This document shows, piece by piece, positions 18,104 through 25,467 of a DNA stretch of 25,883 nucleotides (position 1 is the first letter of the stretch; each line of letters begins with the position of its first letter). The position numbers were made by a program, and so were the translations under genes. A model generated the notes under the pieces. It made no database searches, had not been told where the DNA came from, and saw only the letters and a program-made list of their open reading frames with translations. Source of the stretch: Enteropsectra breve (lineage: Eukaryota; Microsporidia); NCBI GenBank assembly GCA_024243835.1, contig JALPMN010000590.1, forward strand, positions 1 through 25,883, in the 5' to 3' direction.

Positions 18104-18238
18104 ATGTACGAAGAAATAGAGCTTTGTCCCAGTACTTTAAAGAGGAAATTTCATGTTTTATATGGCTATTTCTACTTTTTATATCATGTATTAATATCCG
18201 TCATTTATCGCGTGGATTATGTTGAAATCGTCCAATAG
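18104..18238 (+). CDS. Possible 44-residue single-helix membrane protein
   Basis: This ORF starts 78 bases from UTP10 on the opposite strand, after AATTTT blocks that could be a shared bidirectional promoter. The product begins with an acidic/basic soluble head (MYEEIELCPSTLKRKFHV) and continues into an aromatic, hydrophobic helix (about residues 19-34), then a short polar tail. Positive residues before the helix suggest a cytosolic N-terminus. I do not recognise the family. It could be a small subunit of a translocon-like or other membrane complex, or chance. The CCC signal is not present (GCC instead). Confidence 0.35.
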   Translation: MYEEIELCPSTLKRKFHVLYGYFYFLYHVLISVIYRVDYVEIVQ

Positions 18239-18791
18239 TAGTTTAGCCTAACTGTTTTCATCTCAGCAGGCTTTAGTCCCATGCTAGTCTTATGCTTCTT
18301 TCTAATATTCTAAGACTTAAACGATGAGATCGGTTGGTGCCTAGAGATGTTCGTGTAATTCAATAATTTCAAATAAACTTAAAAATAAATGTTAACAATG
18401 GATACTAAATATTTTGATCTGCCTGGTATTATTTTTTAAATTATAAACTTATGTTTAAATCATGAGCACAAATCTATTCGAATATTTAGCAAAATGTTGG
18501 CCAGATTATTTCTATAGAACGGAGATTTACTGTGTTTTATTCGACGCTAAAAGATAAATATAAGATACGCCATTAATTATGTGTAAACGACGAGTTTTCT
18601 TAAGAGCTACAGCGTTTTTATTTTTATGAAAAATTCGACGCAGGATGCCAAAGCAACCGCATTACAAAAATATTAATTCAGGAGAGTACAAAATCATATC
18701 AATAACTATTTTGCTTTTTAGACCCGCTTATAACAGGGCCATAGTCAAATATCCGATTGCTAGAAGTTTACCAAATTTTTTAAATTTATGT

Positions 18792-18813
18792 AAAATTTTG
18801 TGCGGCCACACAG
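18792..18813 (+). promoter_or_regulatory. Upstream signal of BRX1
   Basis: An AAAATTTT block (18792-18799) is followed by GTGCGGCCACACAG up to the ATG. The CCC element is weak (GGCC), but the spacing matches other genes here. Confidence 0.4.
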
Positions 18814-19374
18814 ATGACAGTACTGCTGCTTACAACAAAGGGGGCCGATGAGAATGTAAGGCATTTTTCACGAGATTTGGAGAAGCTAATCAAAGTGGAG
18901 AAAGAATCTAACTTTGACATCAAAAAGAATCTATCTGTGATCGAGAAGTACATGGATATAAATGAATGCAGCAATGCTTTGTTCATTGAGACAACAAAAC
19001 GAGGCGCAAAAATGTGGCTGGCATCAACGAGCATGTCTCTCAGATTCAATATAAACAGCATCCAGAGTATCTATGAAATGAAATCCGAGGTCAACTACCA
19101 CAAAAACTCTGGCCACACAGTGCTCTACACAGATGATTTTGAGACGTGTCCCAAAATGAAACTCGCCAAAGAAATGCTCAGTCAGATTTTTGTTCCCAGC
19201 GTAGAATGTTCCATAGAAAGAGCGTTGTGCTTCTACAACAAAGGCGGTAAGATCATAATGAGAAACTATAAAATAGAAGGTATGGCCGAAATAGGCCCAA
19301 GATTTGAAATAGAGCTGGACAAAATATTCACAGGATGTTTTAATGGTTCTGCGGAGTATGTTATTGATCAGTAA
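18814..19374 (+). CDS. BRX1: Ribosome biogenesis protein Brx1 (Brix domain)
   Basis: Brx1 is a nucleolar factor that works early in 60S assembly on 27S pre-rRNA. Nearly the whole 186-residue product is a Brix domain. It has VLLLTTKGADENVRHFSRDLEKLI at the start, then FDIKKNL and ECSNALFIETTKRG (matching the Brx1 CNNVLFFEARK block), FNINSIQSIYEM, DDFETCPKMKLAKEMLSQIF, and EIGPRFEIELDKIFTGCFNG near the end. CNN.LFFE and the missing sigma-70-like loop point to Brx1 rather than the Brix relatives Rpf1, Rpf2, Ssf1 or Imp4. It is much shorter than yeast Brx1 (291) because the N- and C-terminal tails are gone. The ATG at 18814 begins right at the domain. Confidence 0.88.
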   Translation: MTVLLLTTKGADENVRHFSRDLEKLIKVEKESNFDIKKNLSVIEKYMDINECSNALFIETTKRGAKMWLASTSMSLRFNINSIQSIYEMKSEVNYHKNSGHTVLYTDDFETCPKMKLAKEMLSQIFVPSVECSIERALCFYNKGGKIIMRNYKIEGMAEIGPRFEIELDKIFTGCFNGSAEYVIDQ

Positions 19375-20150
19375 GTTGAAATAAATATTTTACATATGGC
19401 CTGTTTATTATTGTAGCACTCGTTTTTTGTCTTGGCGTTGCTCTTATCAGGTAATGCATATATTTTTACTCAATTTTTATTGCATTCACTCTGAACAAGT
19501 TGACATTACTTGTAGTATAAGTTGTTAAGGCATTCATGCTACTTGAAATAGCAAGCATGGCCTTTCCATTCGGTTACTAAGGTTGTTGTTTCAGTTCATA
19601 CGTTTATCTGCTAGCAATTGAATTTGTTCAATTGGCTTGTGCACAATCGTCTTTATTGTTTTAATCACTCAAACGTTCATTAGCAAAAATGCTTCTTGGC
19701 ATATATATTTGGAGTAAGTGTTGTGTGCTTCATAAACAATATCTGGTGACAAAGACCTTTGTCTTGTTTCGATTGACTGGAGATCTTGTATAGGTATTGT
19801 TCCCAATTTCTAGCTTCTGTAACGGAAAAAGCAAGAATCTACCCAATTTTACATCTCCCTTGCAAGAATTAAAAAGACTTAAAGTGTTGGATTTTTAAAA
19901 CCTTTGCTGCGACAGGTTTGCAACAACTGTATAAATTAATATAAGTCAAATTACATCAAAAAAGTTGCTTTTCTTTTAGATGTTATAAACAGCAAGTAGC
20001 CTTTTGAAAAAAAATGCCTAGAGAAATTCTAATCTAATTCTACACAAATCATAAATATGCCAACATGATTTTAACGCTAGTTTGCTTTAACAAGAAAATT
20101 AAAGGCTTCATGGCGCCTCTGAGCAGATAAAATTCATGAAATATTTAGGG
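19375..20150. other. Convergent spacer between BRX1 and NDC80
   Basis: About 780 bases with no gene that I can support. The longest plus-strand frame from an ATG (19689, 34 codons) contains a GTAAGT but no plausible acceptor or partner exon. It is AT-rich and without visible repeats. Confidence 0.5.
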
Positions 20151-21728
20151 TTATTTACTATTTTTTGCAAGCCGCTTCGACAGCATGTCTAATGCCTGCA
20201 TGACGACTGAGGCACTGTTGTGCAGTTCCCAGATTGATTTAGAAATCTCTTCTTTGTCTCGGGCGATATCAGAAAGCATAATATCCAGGCGTATCTTCGA
20301 CTCTGAGTATTCCTTTTCACTCTTAAGAAACACACTGTCGCTTTCTAGCTTAAGTTTCAGCAGGTCATTGTCCAGCTTGTCCATCTCATTCCGGTTTTTC
20401 TGGTGAGAGCGGTCAAATATCTCCTTCTTCTCAACATATATTGCCCCGATTGTCTGTAGTTTTGCATTGAAATGTGCGTATTGTTCCTCATATCCAGTAA
20501 AGGCTGCCTTCTTATCCTCAAGCCTGTCATTGAGCACATTTATATTTATTTCCAGGTTAACCATGCTTTCCTTCTTACCCACGAGCTCATCCTCAAACGA
20601 TGAGACAAGTGCATAGTCAAACTCAAGACTCTCGCATATTTTCTTGGTGTCGACATCTGCGTTTGTCTTGCGTGAAAGTTCAGAAGCCATTCCTTCAAGA
20701 TCGTCAAGCAAGGCATTCAAAATATTTTCATTTTCCCGCAGGCCTTTGGTTGCATTTTCACGCTCAGGTTTTAGCTTCTCTAGTGCCTTGTACAGCTCGA
20801 GCTTCTCAATATTCATGTCCTTGATGTCTTCAGGATTTATTGTCTGGCTGTTTATTTGATAATTCAGATCGTTCTTTTCATCTGAGAGCTGGCCGATCTC
20901 TTTTTCTATGTTGGCAATGTCATCTGAGCATTTTTCTATTGCTGACATATATTTGTCCTGCTTAATCTTGAGCTGCTTTTCTTGCTGGATTAGTATGTTC
21001 AGGTCCTCATTTATTTTTCTCTTATTGGCATGCAGTTGCTCAATATCGCAGAAATGGCTGCTGATGCTGCTGCGCTGCTCCTCCATGGCTTTTATTTTGT
21101 CCGTTGCCTGCGTGATCTCTGCGCGCTCATTGTTGTGCATCAGATTGATGTCCTCCAAAAACACCTGCTCTAGAACATTTACATCTTCTATCCCCTCCAT
21201 GAACTGCAGGTAGCCTTTGCACACAAAATCATAAAATTTGGATTCGACAGTATGCGCATCAGTGCTTTCGAAATCTGTGCTCTTTACTATATCAACCATC
21301 CAGCTTACCATGCTCAAAAGCACTGGCCATGTGTGTGGCGTGATTGCAGTGAGATGGCTTCTTGTGATTTCAGACGCATATGGATACTTGATCATTTTCA
21401 AGATATTAATAACATCATCTTCAAACTTAGTAAAGAGCGTGGAGTCGATGAACGAATATACAAACTTGAATATCAATTGAAACTCTTTGTTTGACGGATT
21501 TAGCAGCATTTTTACAGTAGCAGTGCCCTCATAGTTGTTTTTTTGCAAAAAATCCACTATGTTTTCTGCACAGCTGCTCTTGTATGCTTTTTCTCTAACA
21601 TTGCGCCCGCTTTTTATATCATCGGCACATATTGACATGCGTGGCTGTGAAGACACTGCGATGTTTGTTGTTGGGATCCTTGAATATCTGTTCGTTTCTG
21701 GTGTTAGAGTAAATCTTTTCATTGGCAT
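20151..21728 (-). CDS. NDC80: Kinetochore protein Ndc80/Hec1
   Basis: Ndc80 is the main microtubule-binding subunit of the outer-kinetochore Ndc80 complex, with Nuf2, Spc24 and Spc25. The N-terminal tail (about 1-50) ends at SGRNVREKAYKSSCAENIVDFLQKNNY, the diagnostic start of the calponin-homology head. The head continues through NKEFQLIFKFVYSFID, the YPYASEITRSHLTAITPHTWPVLLSMVSWMVD block and on to about residue 155. From about 195 to the end is a long coiled coil (heptads such as LEKLKPERENATKGLREN). The tail is short and modestly basic (MPMKRFTLTPETNRYSR). At 525 residues it is shorter than yeast (691) or human (642), with the loss in the coiled coil. The initiator may be codon 1 or Met3. 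CCC lies within nine bases of the first ATG. Confidence 0.95.
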   Translation of the reverse strand: MPMKRFTLTPETNRYSRIPTTNIAVSSQPRMSICADDIKSGRNVREKAYKSSCAENIVDFLQKNNYEGTATVKMLLNPSNKEFQLIFKFVYSFIDSTLFTKFEDDVINILKMIKYPYASEITRSHLTAITPHTWPVLLSMVSWMVDIVKSTDFESTDAHTVESKFYDFVCKGYLQFMEGIEDVNVLEQVFLEDINLMHNNERAEITQATDKIKAMEEQRSSISSHFCDIEQLHANKRKINEDLNILIQQEKQLKIKQDKYMSAIEKCSDDIANIEKEIGQLSDEKNDLNYQINSQTINPEDIKDMNIEKLELYKALEKLKPERENATKGLRENENILNALLDDLEGMASELSRKTNADVDTKKICESLEFDYALVSSFEDELVGKKESMVNLEININVLNDRLEDKKAAFTGYEEQYAHFNAKLQTIGAIYVEKKEIFDRSHQKNRNEMDKLDNDLLKLKLESDSVFLKSEKEYSESKIRLDIMLSDIARDKEEISKSIWELHNSASVVMQALDMLSKRLAKNSK

Positions 21729-21758
21729 GTTAGGGTGTATTTCCTAAACTAAAATTTT
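21729..21758 (-). promoter_or_regulatory. Upstream signal of NDC80
   Basis: On the minus strand AAAATTTT (21751-21758) is followed by CCC (21733-21735) and then CTAAC before the ATG. Both elements are present at the usual order and spacing. Confidence 0.5.
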
Positions 21759-22244
21759 GCGAAGTGCTGTATCACAGAGCATATGTATAGCACCGCAGGC
21801 GAATCTTCATAGAAAGAGGGTCTTATGCGCTTTATTCTGCAATGTAGATAGAGAGGAAGTCCTGGCCAAAGATCTTCGAATCTACATACATTAGAAGTAT
21901 CTTTATTTTTCATCTGAAAATGCGCTGCAGCACTGGATAAGAAATACACACTATACGAGATCTGTGAAAGCATGTATATGGAGATTTGGGCCTATGACAA
22001 TTCTTCTCCTCCAACTGCACTATTAAAACCAAGAAAAAGAGGATACTGTTTAAAAAAGAGTAACATTTTTCGGGCATTGCCCATGATGCGATATCACATG
22101 CTTGAGAATCAAACATTTTTATAATTTGATGATATCAAGGCTCTCACACAGAAATCGGTTGCGTCCAAGCATTATTGGCTTGCGTGCGCAAAATACTGAA
22201 CTCAAAATTGAAGATATAAGATTCTTAGTTCATATTATATTTAA
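21729..22244. other. Spacer between NDC80 and RPB12
   Basis: Open frames overlap here on both strands (21972-22124 plus, 50 codons; 21910-22116 minus, 68 codons with one hydrophobic stretch). None has a start signal or a recognisable family, so I call no gene. Confidence 0.45.
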
Positions 22245-22403
22245 TCAAATCGCCTCTAACTGCACGGGGTTGTTTCTATTTCTTGTTTTATACAAAATAC
22301 TCTTTCCACAGTGCGAGCACCTAATCGGATTCTTTCTCTTTAAATATGTGGGATTTTTGCAGTATCTGCAATGATATTCGTTCGCCACCGAGTCATCATT
22401 CAT
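22245..22403 (-). CDS. RPB12: RNA polymerase I/II/III shared subunit Rpb12 (RPABC4)
   Basis: This small zinc-ribbon subunit is common to all three nuclear RNA polymerases and helps hold the Rpb3/Rpb11 assembly platform. The 52-residue product has the zinc ligands C12, C15, C29 and C32 (CRYC, then CSHC). The family segments KRKNPIRCSHCGKSILYKTR and a final VQLEAI match yeast KRNDAIRCKDCGHRILYKAR and VQFEAR. The usual final Arg is Ile here. An extra N-N-P sits in the basic loop between ILYKTR and VQLEA. The AAATTTCCCC signal sits five bases before the ATG and settles the start. The length is slightly below yeast (70) and human (58) Rpb12. Confidence 0.92.
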   Translation of the reverse strand: MNDDSVANEYHCRYCKNPTYLKRKNPIRCSHCGKSILYKTRNRNNPVQLEAI

Positions 22404-22418
22404 TGAGGGGAAATTTTT
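22404..22418 (-). promoter_or_regulatory. Upstream signal of RPB12
   Basis: On the minus strand AAAAATTT is joined to CCCC (22407-22410), with TCA next to the ATG. It is the most compact form of the shared signal and served as the template for spotting the ORF at 4964-5044. Confidence 0.55.
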
Positions 22419-22648
22419 ATTCTGAATTTTTTTCGTTGAAAGAAGGAATTTTAAGCTAGGCTTAGCACAGACTATGGATATTTCATACGAAATACAGAGC
22501 TAGTATATATTATAAAAAGTAAATACGTGTGGGATAGACAATGGATACATTCAAAAAAGGATGGCTCCTCCCTCGAAAAAGCAAATGTTGAGTATGCAAG
22601 AAGAACGAAAAATATTTACGCTGGAAGAACACAAACAATAAAAATTTA

Positions 22649-23110
22649 TTAGAGACCTGTGCTTTTATCTTGCGCATAGGTGTTACTTTCCCCGGCAGTG
22701 GCGTCTGTACCCTGCCTACCCTTATTTTCGTTTATAAGCTCGGCATGCCTCTCATACTGGCGAAATAAAAAGCTCAGGCTTTTATTGTTTTGCTTTCTTA
22801 TGGCTGCATTTACTGCCTTTAAAAAGGACTTGTTGAGCCTGATCATTTTATCATCATGTATCTGAAATCCCTGTGTTTGGTTTTTGTTAGAGAACATCCC
22901 TTGCGAGAAAATGCCCCTTAGTTTATCAGGATTGGCAATTTGCATCCCACTGCTGCGTCTTGCACGTGCCTTTCGAAAATTCTCCATGGGGATCTCTTTT
23001 TCCTGTCTCGCCTGTGGTATCTCATCATCATCAAAATCGTCCACATTGTGGGGCGTTAACTGCTTTGATGCCTTTCGCTTGCCCAATGGAGCGTCTTCCT
23101 CCCTGCTCAT
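22649..23110 (-). CDS. Nup2/Nup50-like nucleoporin, importin-alpha-binding
   Basis: This 153-residue protein matches the pattern of the N-terminal part of Nup50 (animals) and Nup2 (yeast). KR-x-A at 11-14 and QLT-x-x-N-x-DD at 17-25 parallel Nup50's AKRIAEKELTDRNWDEED. An acidic stretch and a basic block RKARARR (46-52) follow, then LN-x-x-F-x-x-x-V (92-100) and LFRQYERHAELI (115-126), which parallel Nup2's LNLQFKAKV and LFTRYELYIKNI. These nucleoporins release cargo from importin-alpha at the nuclear basket. FG repeats and the C-terminal Ran-binding domain are absent, so it would be a minimal form, or a related nuclear adaptor. The call is by pattern and not by a database match. CCC and AAAATTTT precede the ATG. 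Confidence 0.75.
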   Translation of the reverse strand: MSREEDAPLGKRKASKQLTPHNVDDFDDDEIPQARQEKEIPMENFRKARARRSSGMQIANPDKLRGIFSQGMFSNKNQTQGFQIHDDKMIRLNKSFLKAVNAAIRKQNNKSLSFLFRQYERHAELINENKGRQGTDATAGESNTYAQDKSTGL

Positions 23111-23125
23111 CAGGGCAAAAATTTT
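23111..23125 (-). promoter_or_regulatory. Upstream signal of the Nup50-like gene
   Basis: On the minus strand AAAATTTTTGCCCTG abuts the ATG, with CCC at 23113-23115. Both elements are intact. Confidence 0.55.
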
Positions 23126-23352
23126 ACAAATTCACAAATCCTCCGCCATTTCTATTGACTCGTTGCAATGGCTCGTTGCAAATTTATTAAATGCCGCTAA
23201 AATTAACCCATTTTCTGCACAACAAGGGAAATACATGATGTGCATATCGCTCAAAAGCAATTCATCAATTATTTAACGGCACGAGTTGGTATCATTTAAA
23301 CTTGCGTGTGTATATTAGATGTTTGTCCAATAAATTTGGAAATTTCGCGGAT

Positions 23353-23383
23353 AAATTTTTTAATTCGGTTTTGCAAGAAGGGC
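23353..23383 (+). promoter_or_regulatory. Upstream signal of TRM1 (GGG variant)
   Basis: AAATTTTTTAA (23353-23363) is followed by GGG (23380-23382) one base before the ATG at 23384. Microsporidian promoters are known to use a GGG form in place of CCC. The 5' extension of the frame before 23384 has no ATG, so this fixes the start. Confidence 0.45.
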
Positions 23384-24640
23384 ATGCCAGAAACGATTGA
23401 AGAAAACTCGGCTAAAATAATAAAAGAAAAAGACACATTTTTTAATCCTGCTCAAAAGCTAAACAGAGACTTGTCAATTGCAGCAATTAAAAATTACTTT
23501 CCAGAAGACAGAAAAATAAGAATTCTTTCTGCCATGGAGGCCACAGGACTTCGAGGCATACGATATTTGAATGAAATACCGAATGCCTCGGTGTATTTCA
23601 ATGATATATGTCCATTTGCTGTTAAAACGATACAAAGCAACCTGGAATACAACAGCTATAAAGAAATCTGTGTTGTAAAACCAAATGAAAGTCTGCGTGA
23701 TCAAGAGGGGACAATATTCGTAACACAAGAGGACTGCAGTGTGCTCATGAACAAGTACCATGGATACTTCGATGTTATAGACATAGATCCTTTTGGAAGC
23801 TGTGCACAGTTCGTAAATGATGCATTTCGTGCAATTAAGCACAATGGGCTGTTGTGCTTTACATGCACAGACAAAGCAGCACTGTGTGCGAATGTGAACA
23901 AGTGCCTCGTAAAGTATTCAACGCACATCAAGCGTGTGTATTCGAAGGGGGAGATGCCTCTAAGAGTCTTGCTAAGCTATATATCGAGAGAGTTTTCGAA
24001 GTACGGCGCGAGCATAGTGCCGGTGGTGAGTCTCTCAGTAGATTTCTACATCCGTGTAATTGTTCGCGTTGCAAAGAGGGCTGAAAAGAGTGTTATTGAA
24101 GATAACCGTTACTGTTTTATATGCAGCTGCTTAAACAAGAGGGTACAGGACTTAAAGGATAAAATGAACACAAAGTGTGACGTTTGCTCGGCAGAGATGC
24201 TTCTGTACGGCCCTTTTTGGTACAAAAATCTCCATGATACCAGATTTATCGAGAAAATGCTGCAGAGCAGCAGTGTAGACGGAAATGATCGACTGATCGG
24301 AATTTTAAAACTGATGGCTCAGGAGATTGATGAAATGTTCTATTACAGTCTTCCCGAGCTATGTTCCAAGATAAAGGTGAACAGCTGCAAGCTGCGCGAA
24401 CTAATGAATGCACTGGCCAACGAAGGATATCGCGTTTCTTTAGTGCACTATGACAACAACTCAGTCAAAACAAATGCCCCTCTTTCAGCAGTAAACGAGA
24501 TGCTTGCTGAAAAATTCCACAGAAATACAAGCAAATACAATTTTGGTGAAAATGCTGAGGTGACAAAATTATTTAATGAGGAGTATCACAAGGGCAAAAT
24601 CATGTCTGGGATGAAGCCAGGCGCACTTCCGACCAAGTAA
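23384..24640 (+). CDS. TRM1: tRNA (guanine26-N2)-dimethyltransferase Trm1
   Basis: Trm1 uses S-adenosylmethionine to make N2,N2-dimethylguanosine at position 26 of many tRNAs. From the ATG at 23384 the product is 418 residues. FFNPAQKLNRDLS (19-31) matches the conserved VFYNPVQEFNRDLS entry. AMEATGLRGIRY (50-61) is the SAM-binding motif, NDI (73-75) is the second-strand acidic motif, and DVIDIDPFGSC (130-140) carries the catalytic DPFG. A CFICSC...CDVC cysteine set at about residues 245-275 fits the C-terminal zinc site. The last third is helical and ends in LPTK. It is shorter than yeast Trm1 (570), without a clear mitochondrial leader, in keeping with mitosomes that have no genome. It converges with ORC2, with 48 bases between them. 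Confidence 0.94.
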   Translation: MPETIEENSAKIIKEKDTFFNPAQKLNRDLSIAAIKNYFPEDRKIRILSAMEATGLRGIRYLNEIPNASVYFNDICPFAVKTIQSNLEYNSYKEICVVKPNESLRDQEGTIFVTQEDCSVLMNKYHGYFDVIDIDPFGSCAQFVNDAFRAIKHNGLLCFTCTDKAALCANVNKCLVKYSTHIKRVYSKGEMPLRVLLSYISREFSKYGASIVPVVSLSVDFYIRVIVRVAKRAEKSVIEDNRYCFICSCLNKRVQDLKDKMNTKCDVCSAEMLLYGPFWYKNLHDTRFIEKMLQSSSVDGNDRLIGILKLMAQEIDEMFYYSLPELCSKIKVNSCKLRELMNALANEGYRVSLVHYDNNSVKTNAPLSAVNEMLAEKFHRNTSKYNFGENAEVTKLFNEEYHKGKIMSGMKPGALPTK

Positions 24641-24688
24641 TGCGCGTTAAAATTAAAAATTGGCAATATCTTTGTTAAAGAGAGTCTT

Positions 24689-25447
24689 TCACCGATTCCC
24701 GCATCCCATCGCTTTGCTGCTGGCAATGCTGTTTAAAATTTTTTTCTTTTCCTCGCTATTAAGGTTTAAGATGATTTCTCCTGAATCAGTAATTTTCATA
24801 ATACCATGGCTTACAAATTCAGAAAGCGGCTGGTAAAGCGAAGACTTGTTCTTGAGCATCAGCGGAATCTTCACCTCTTCAAAAAGCTCTGCCATGGTGC
24901 AACACGTCTTTTGCAAAATCCGTACGAAAAGACTGTTTGCCCGCTCAGTGACATTCTTCATGATCATGCAGGTATGGCTGATTTTGTTGTTTTCTAAATC
25001 CAAATCAACAATTTCCTCCGAGTAGGGCAGAAAGGTTGTAAAATCTTTAAAAATGAAGTTAAAGTCTGCCAGATCTTCGCTTCTTAGCGGCGCCTCAATT
25101 TTTTCAATGGTGCCAATTATCCTTATATTGCGAAGATTTTTACACTCATGTTTTGTAAAATCAAATGATTTGAGAATTATTACTTGGCTCTTTTTTTCTT
25201 CCCTAAGTATTTGATCGAGCTCATTCAAGGATGCACATCTTTTAGAAAGATTTCCTGCTAATATTAGCTCATCAATTATATCCCTAAAGTTATATATCTG
25301 CATGTCGAATACCAAGGCTTCAGGGAACATCTGAGTAAGCAGCTCTGCCTTCGAGCCGTATCCATAGATAAGAAGATTGAAATGATGTAAAAGCTCGGCC
25401 ATTTCTTTCGTCTGTTCTCTGAGAAATTCAGTCAGTTCTATTGTCAT
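24689..25447 (-). CDS. ORC2: Origin recognition complex subunit Orc2
   Basis: Orc2 is part of the six-subunit complex that binds replication origins and loads the MCM helicase. The product is 252 residues, against about 577-620 for human and yeast. It has lost the N-terminal disordered half and keeps the Orc2 fold. HFNLLIYGYGSKAELL (22-37) is the family's FNIVLYGLGSKRDLL block. IIGTIEKIEAPLRSED and FIFKDFTTFLPYSEE (matching F.WHDLTTF.PY.EE) are the middle blocks. The C-terminal 80 residues (MKNVTERANSLFVRILQ, then a helix-turn-helix region) form the winged-helix domain. The frame starts at the ATG at 25447, where TGTGCA and a CCC element lie upstream with AAAATCTTT. It is likely a functional minimal Orc2. 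Confidence 0.86.
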   Translation of the reverse strand: MTIELTEFLREQTKEMAELLHHFNLLIYGYGSKAELLTQMFPEALVFDMQIYNFRDIIDELILAGNLSKRCASLNELDQILREEKKSQVIILKSFDFTKHECKNLRNIRIIGTIEKIEAPLRSEDLADFNFIFKDFTTFLPYSEEIVDLDLENNKISHTCMIMKNVTERANSLFVRILQKTCCTMAELFEEVKIPLMLKNKSSLYQPLSEFVSHGIMKITDSGEIILNLNSEEKKKILNSIASSKAMGCGNR

Positions 25448-25467
25448 TGCACAGGGACAAAGATTTT
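25448..25467 (-). promoter_or_regulatory. Upstream signal of ORC2
   Basis: On the minus strand AAAATCTTT (25459-25467) is followed by GTCCC (CCC 25454-25456), then TGTGCA and the ATG. It is a slightly degenerate copy of the shared pattern. Confidence 0.4.

Larger units (their letters stand above)
18026..18813. other. Divergent spacer between UTP10 and BRX1
   Basis: This stretch holds the UTP10 start signal, a possible 44-residue gene (18104-18238), and weaker plus-strand frames of 13 codons (18399), 31 codons (18462-18557) and 68 codons (18645-18851). The last of these overlaps the BRX1 start and is probably chance. The right end carries AAATTTTTTAAATTT and AAAATTTTGTG before BRX1. Confidence 0.45.

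Noticed and set aside
18645..18851. 68-codon ORF overlapping the BRX1 start
   Set aside because: It overlaps the BRX1 promoter and first codons in another frame, shows no family features, and lacks its own signal.
21910..22116. 68-codon minus-strand ORF with a hydrophobic stretch, overlapping a plus-strand ORF
   Set aside because: It has no AAATTTT/CCC signal. The two overlapping frames cannot both be real, and neither is recognisable.
23306..23383. 26-codon 5' extension of TRM1
   Set aside because: It would need a GTG start. The ATG at 23384 lies next to the GGG signal and fits the family N-terminus.
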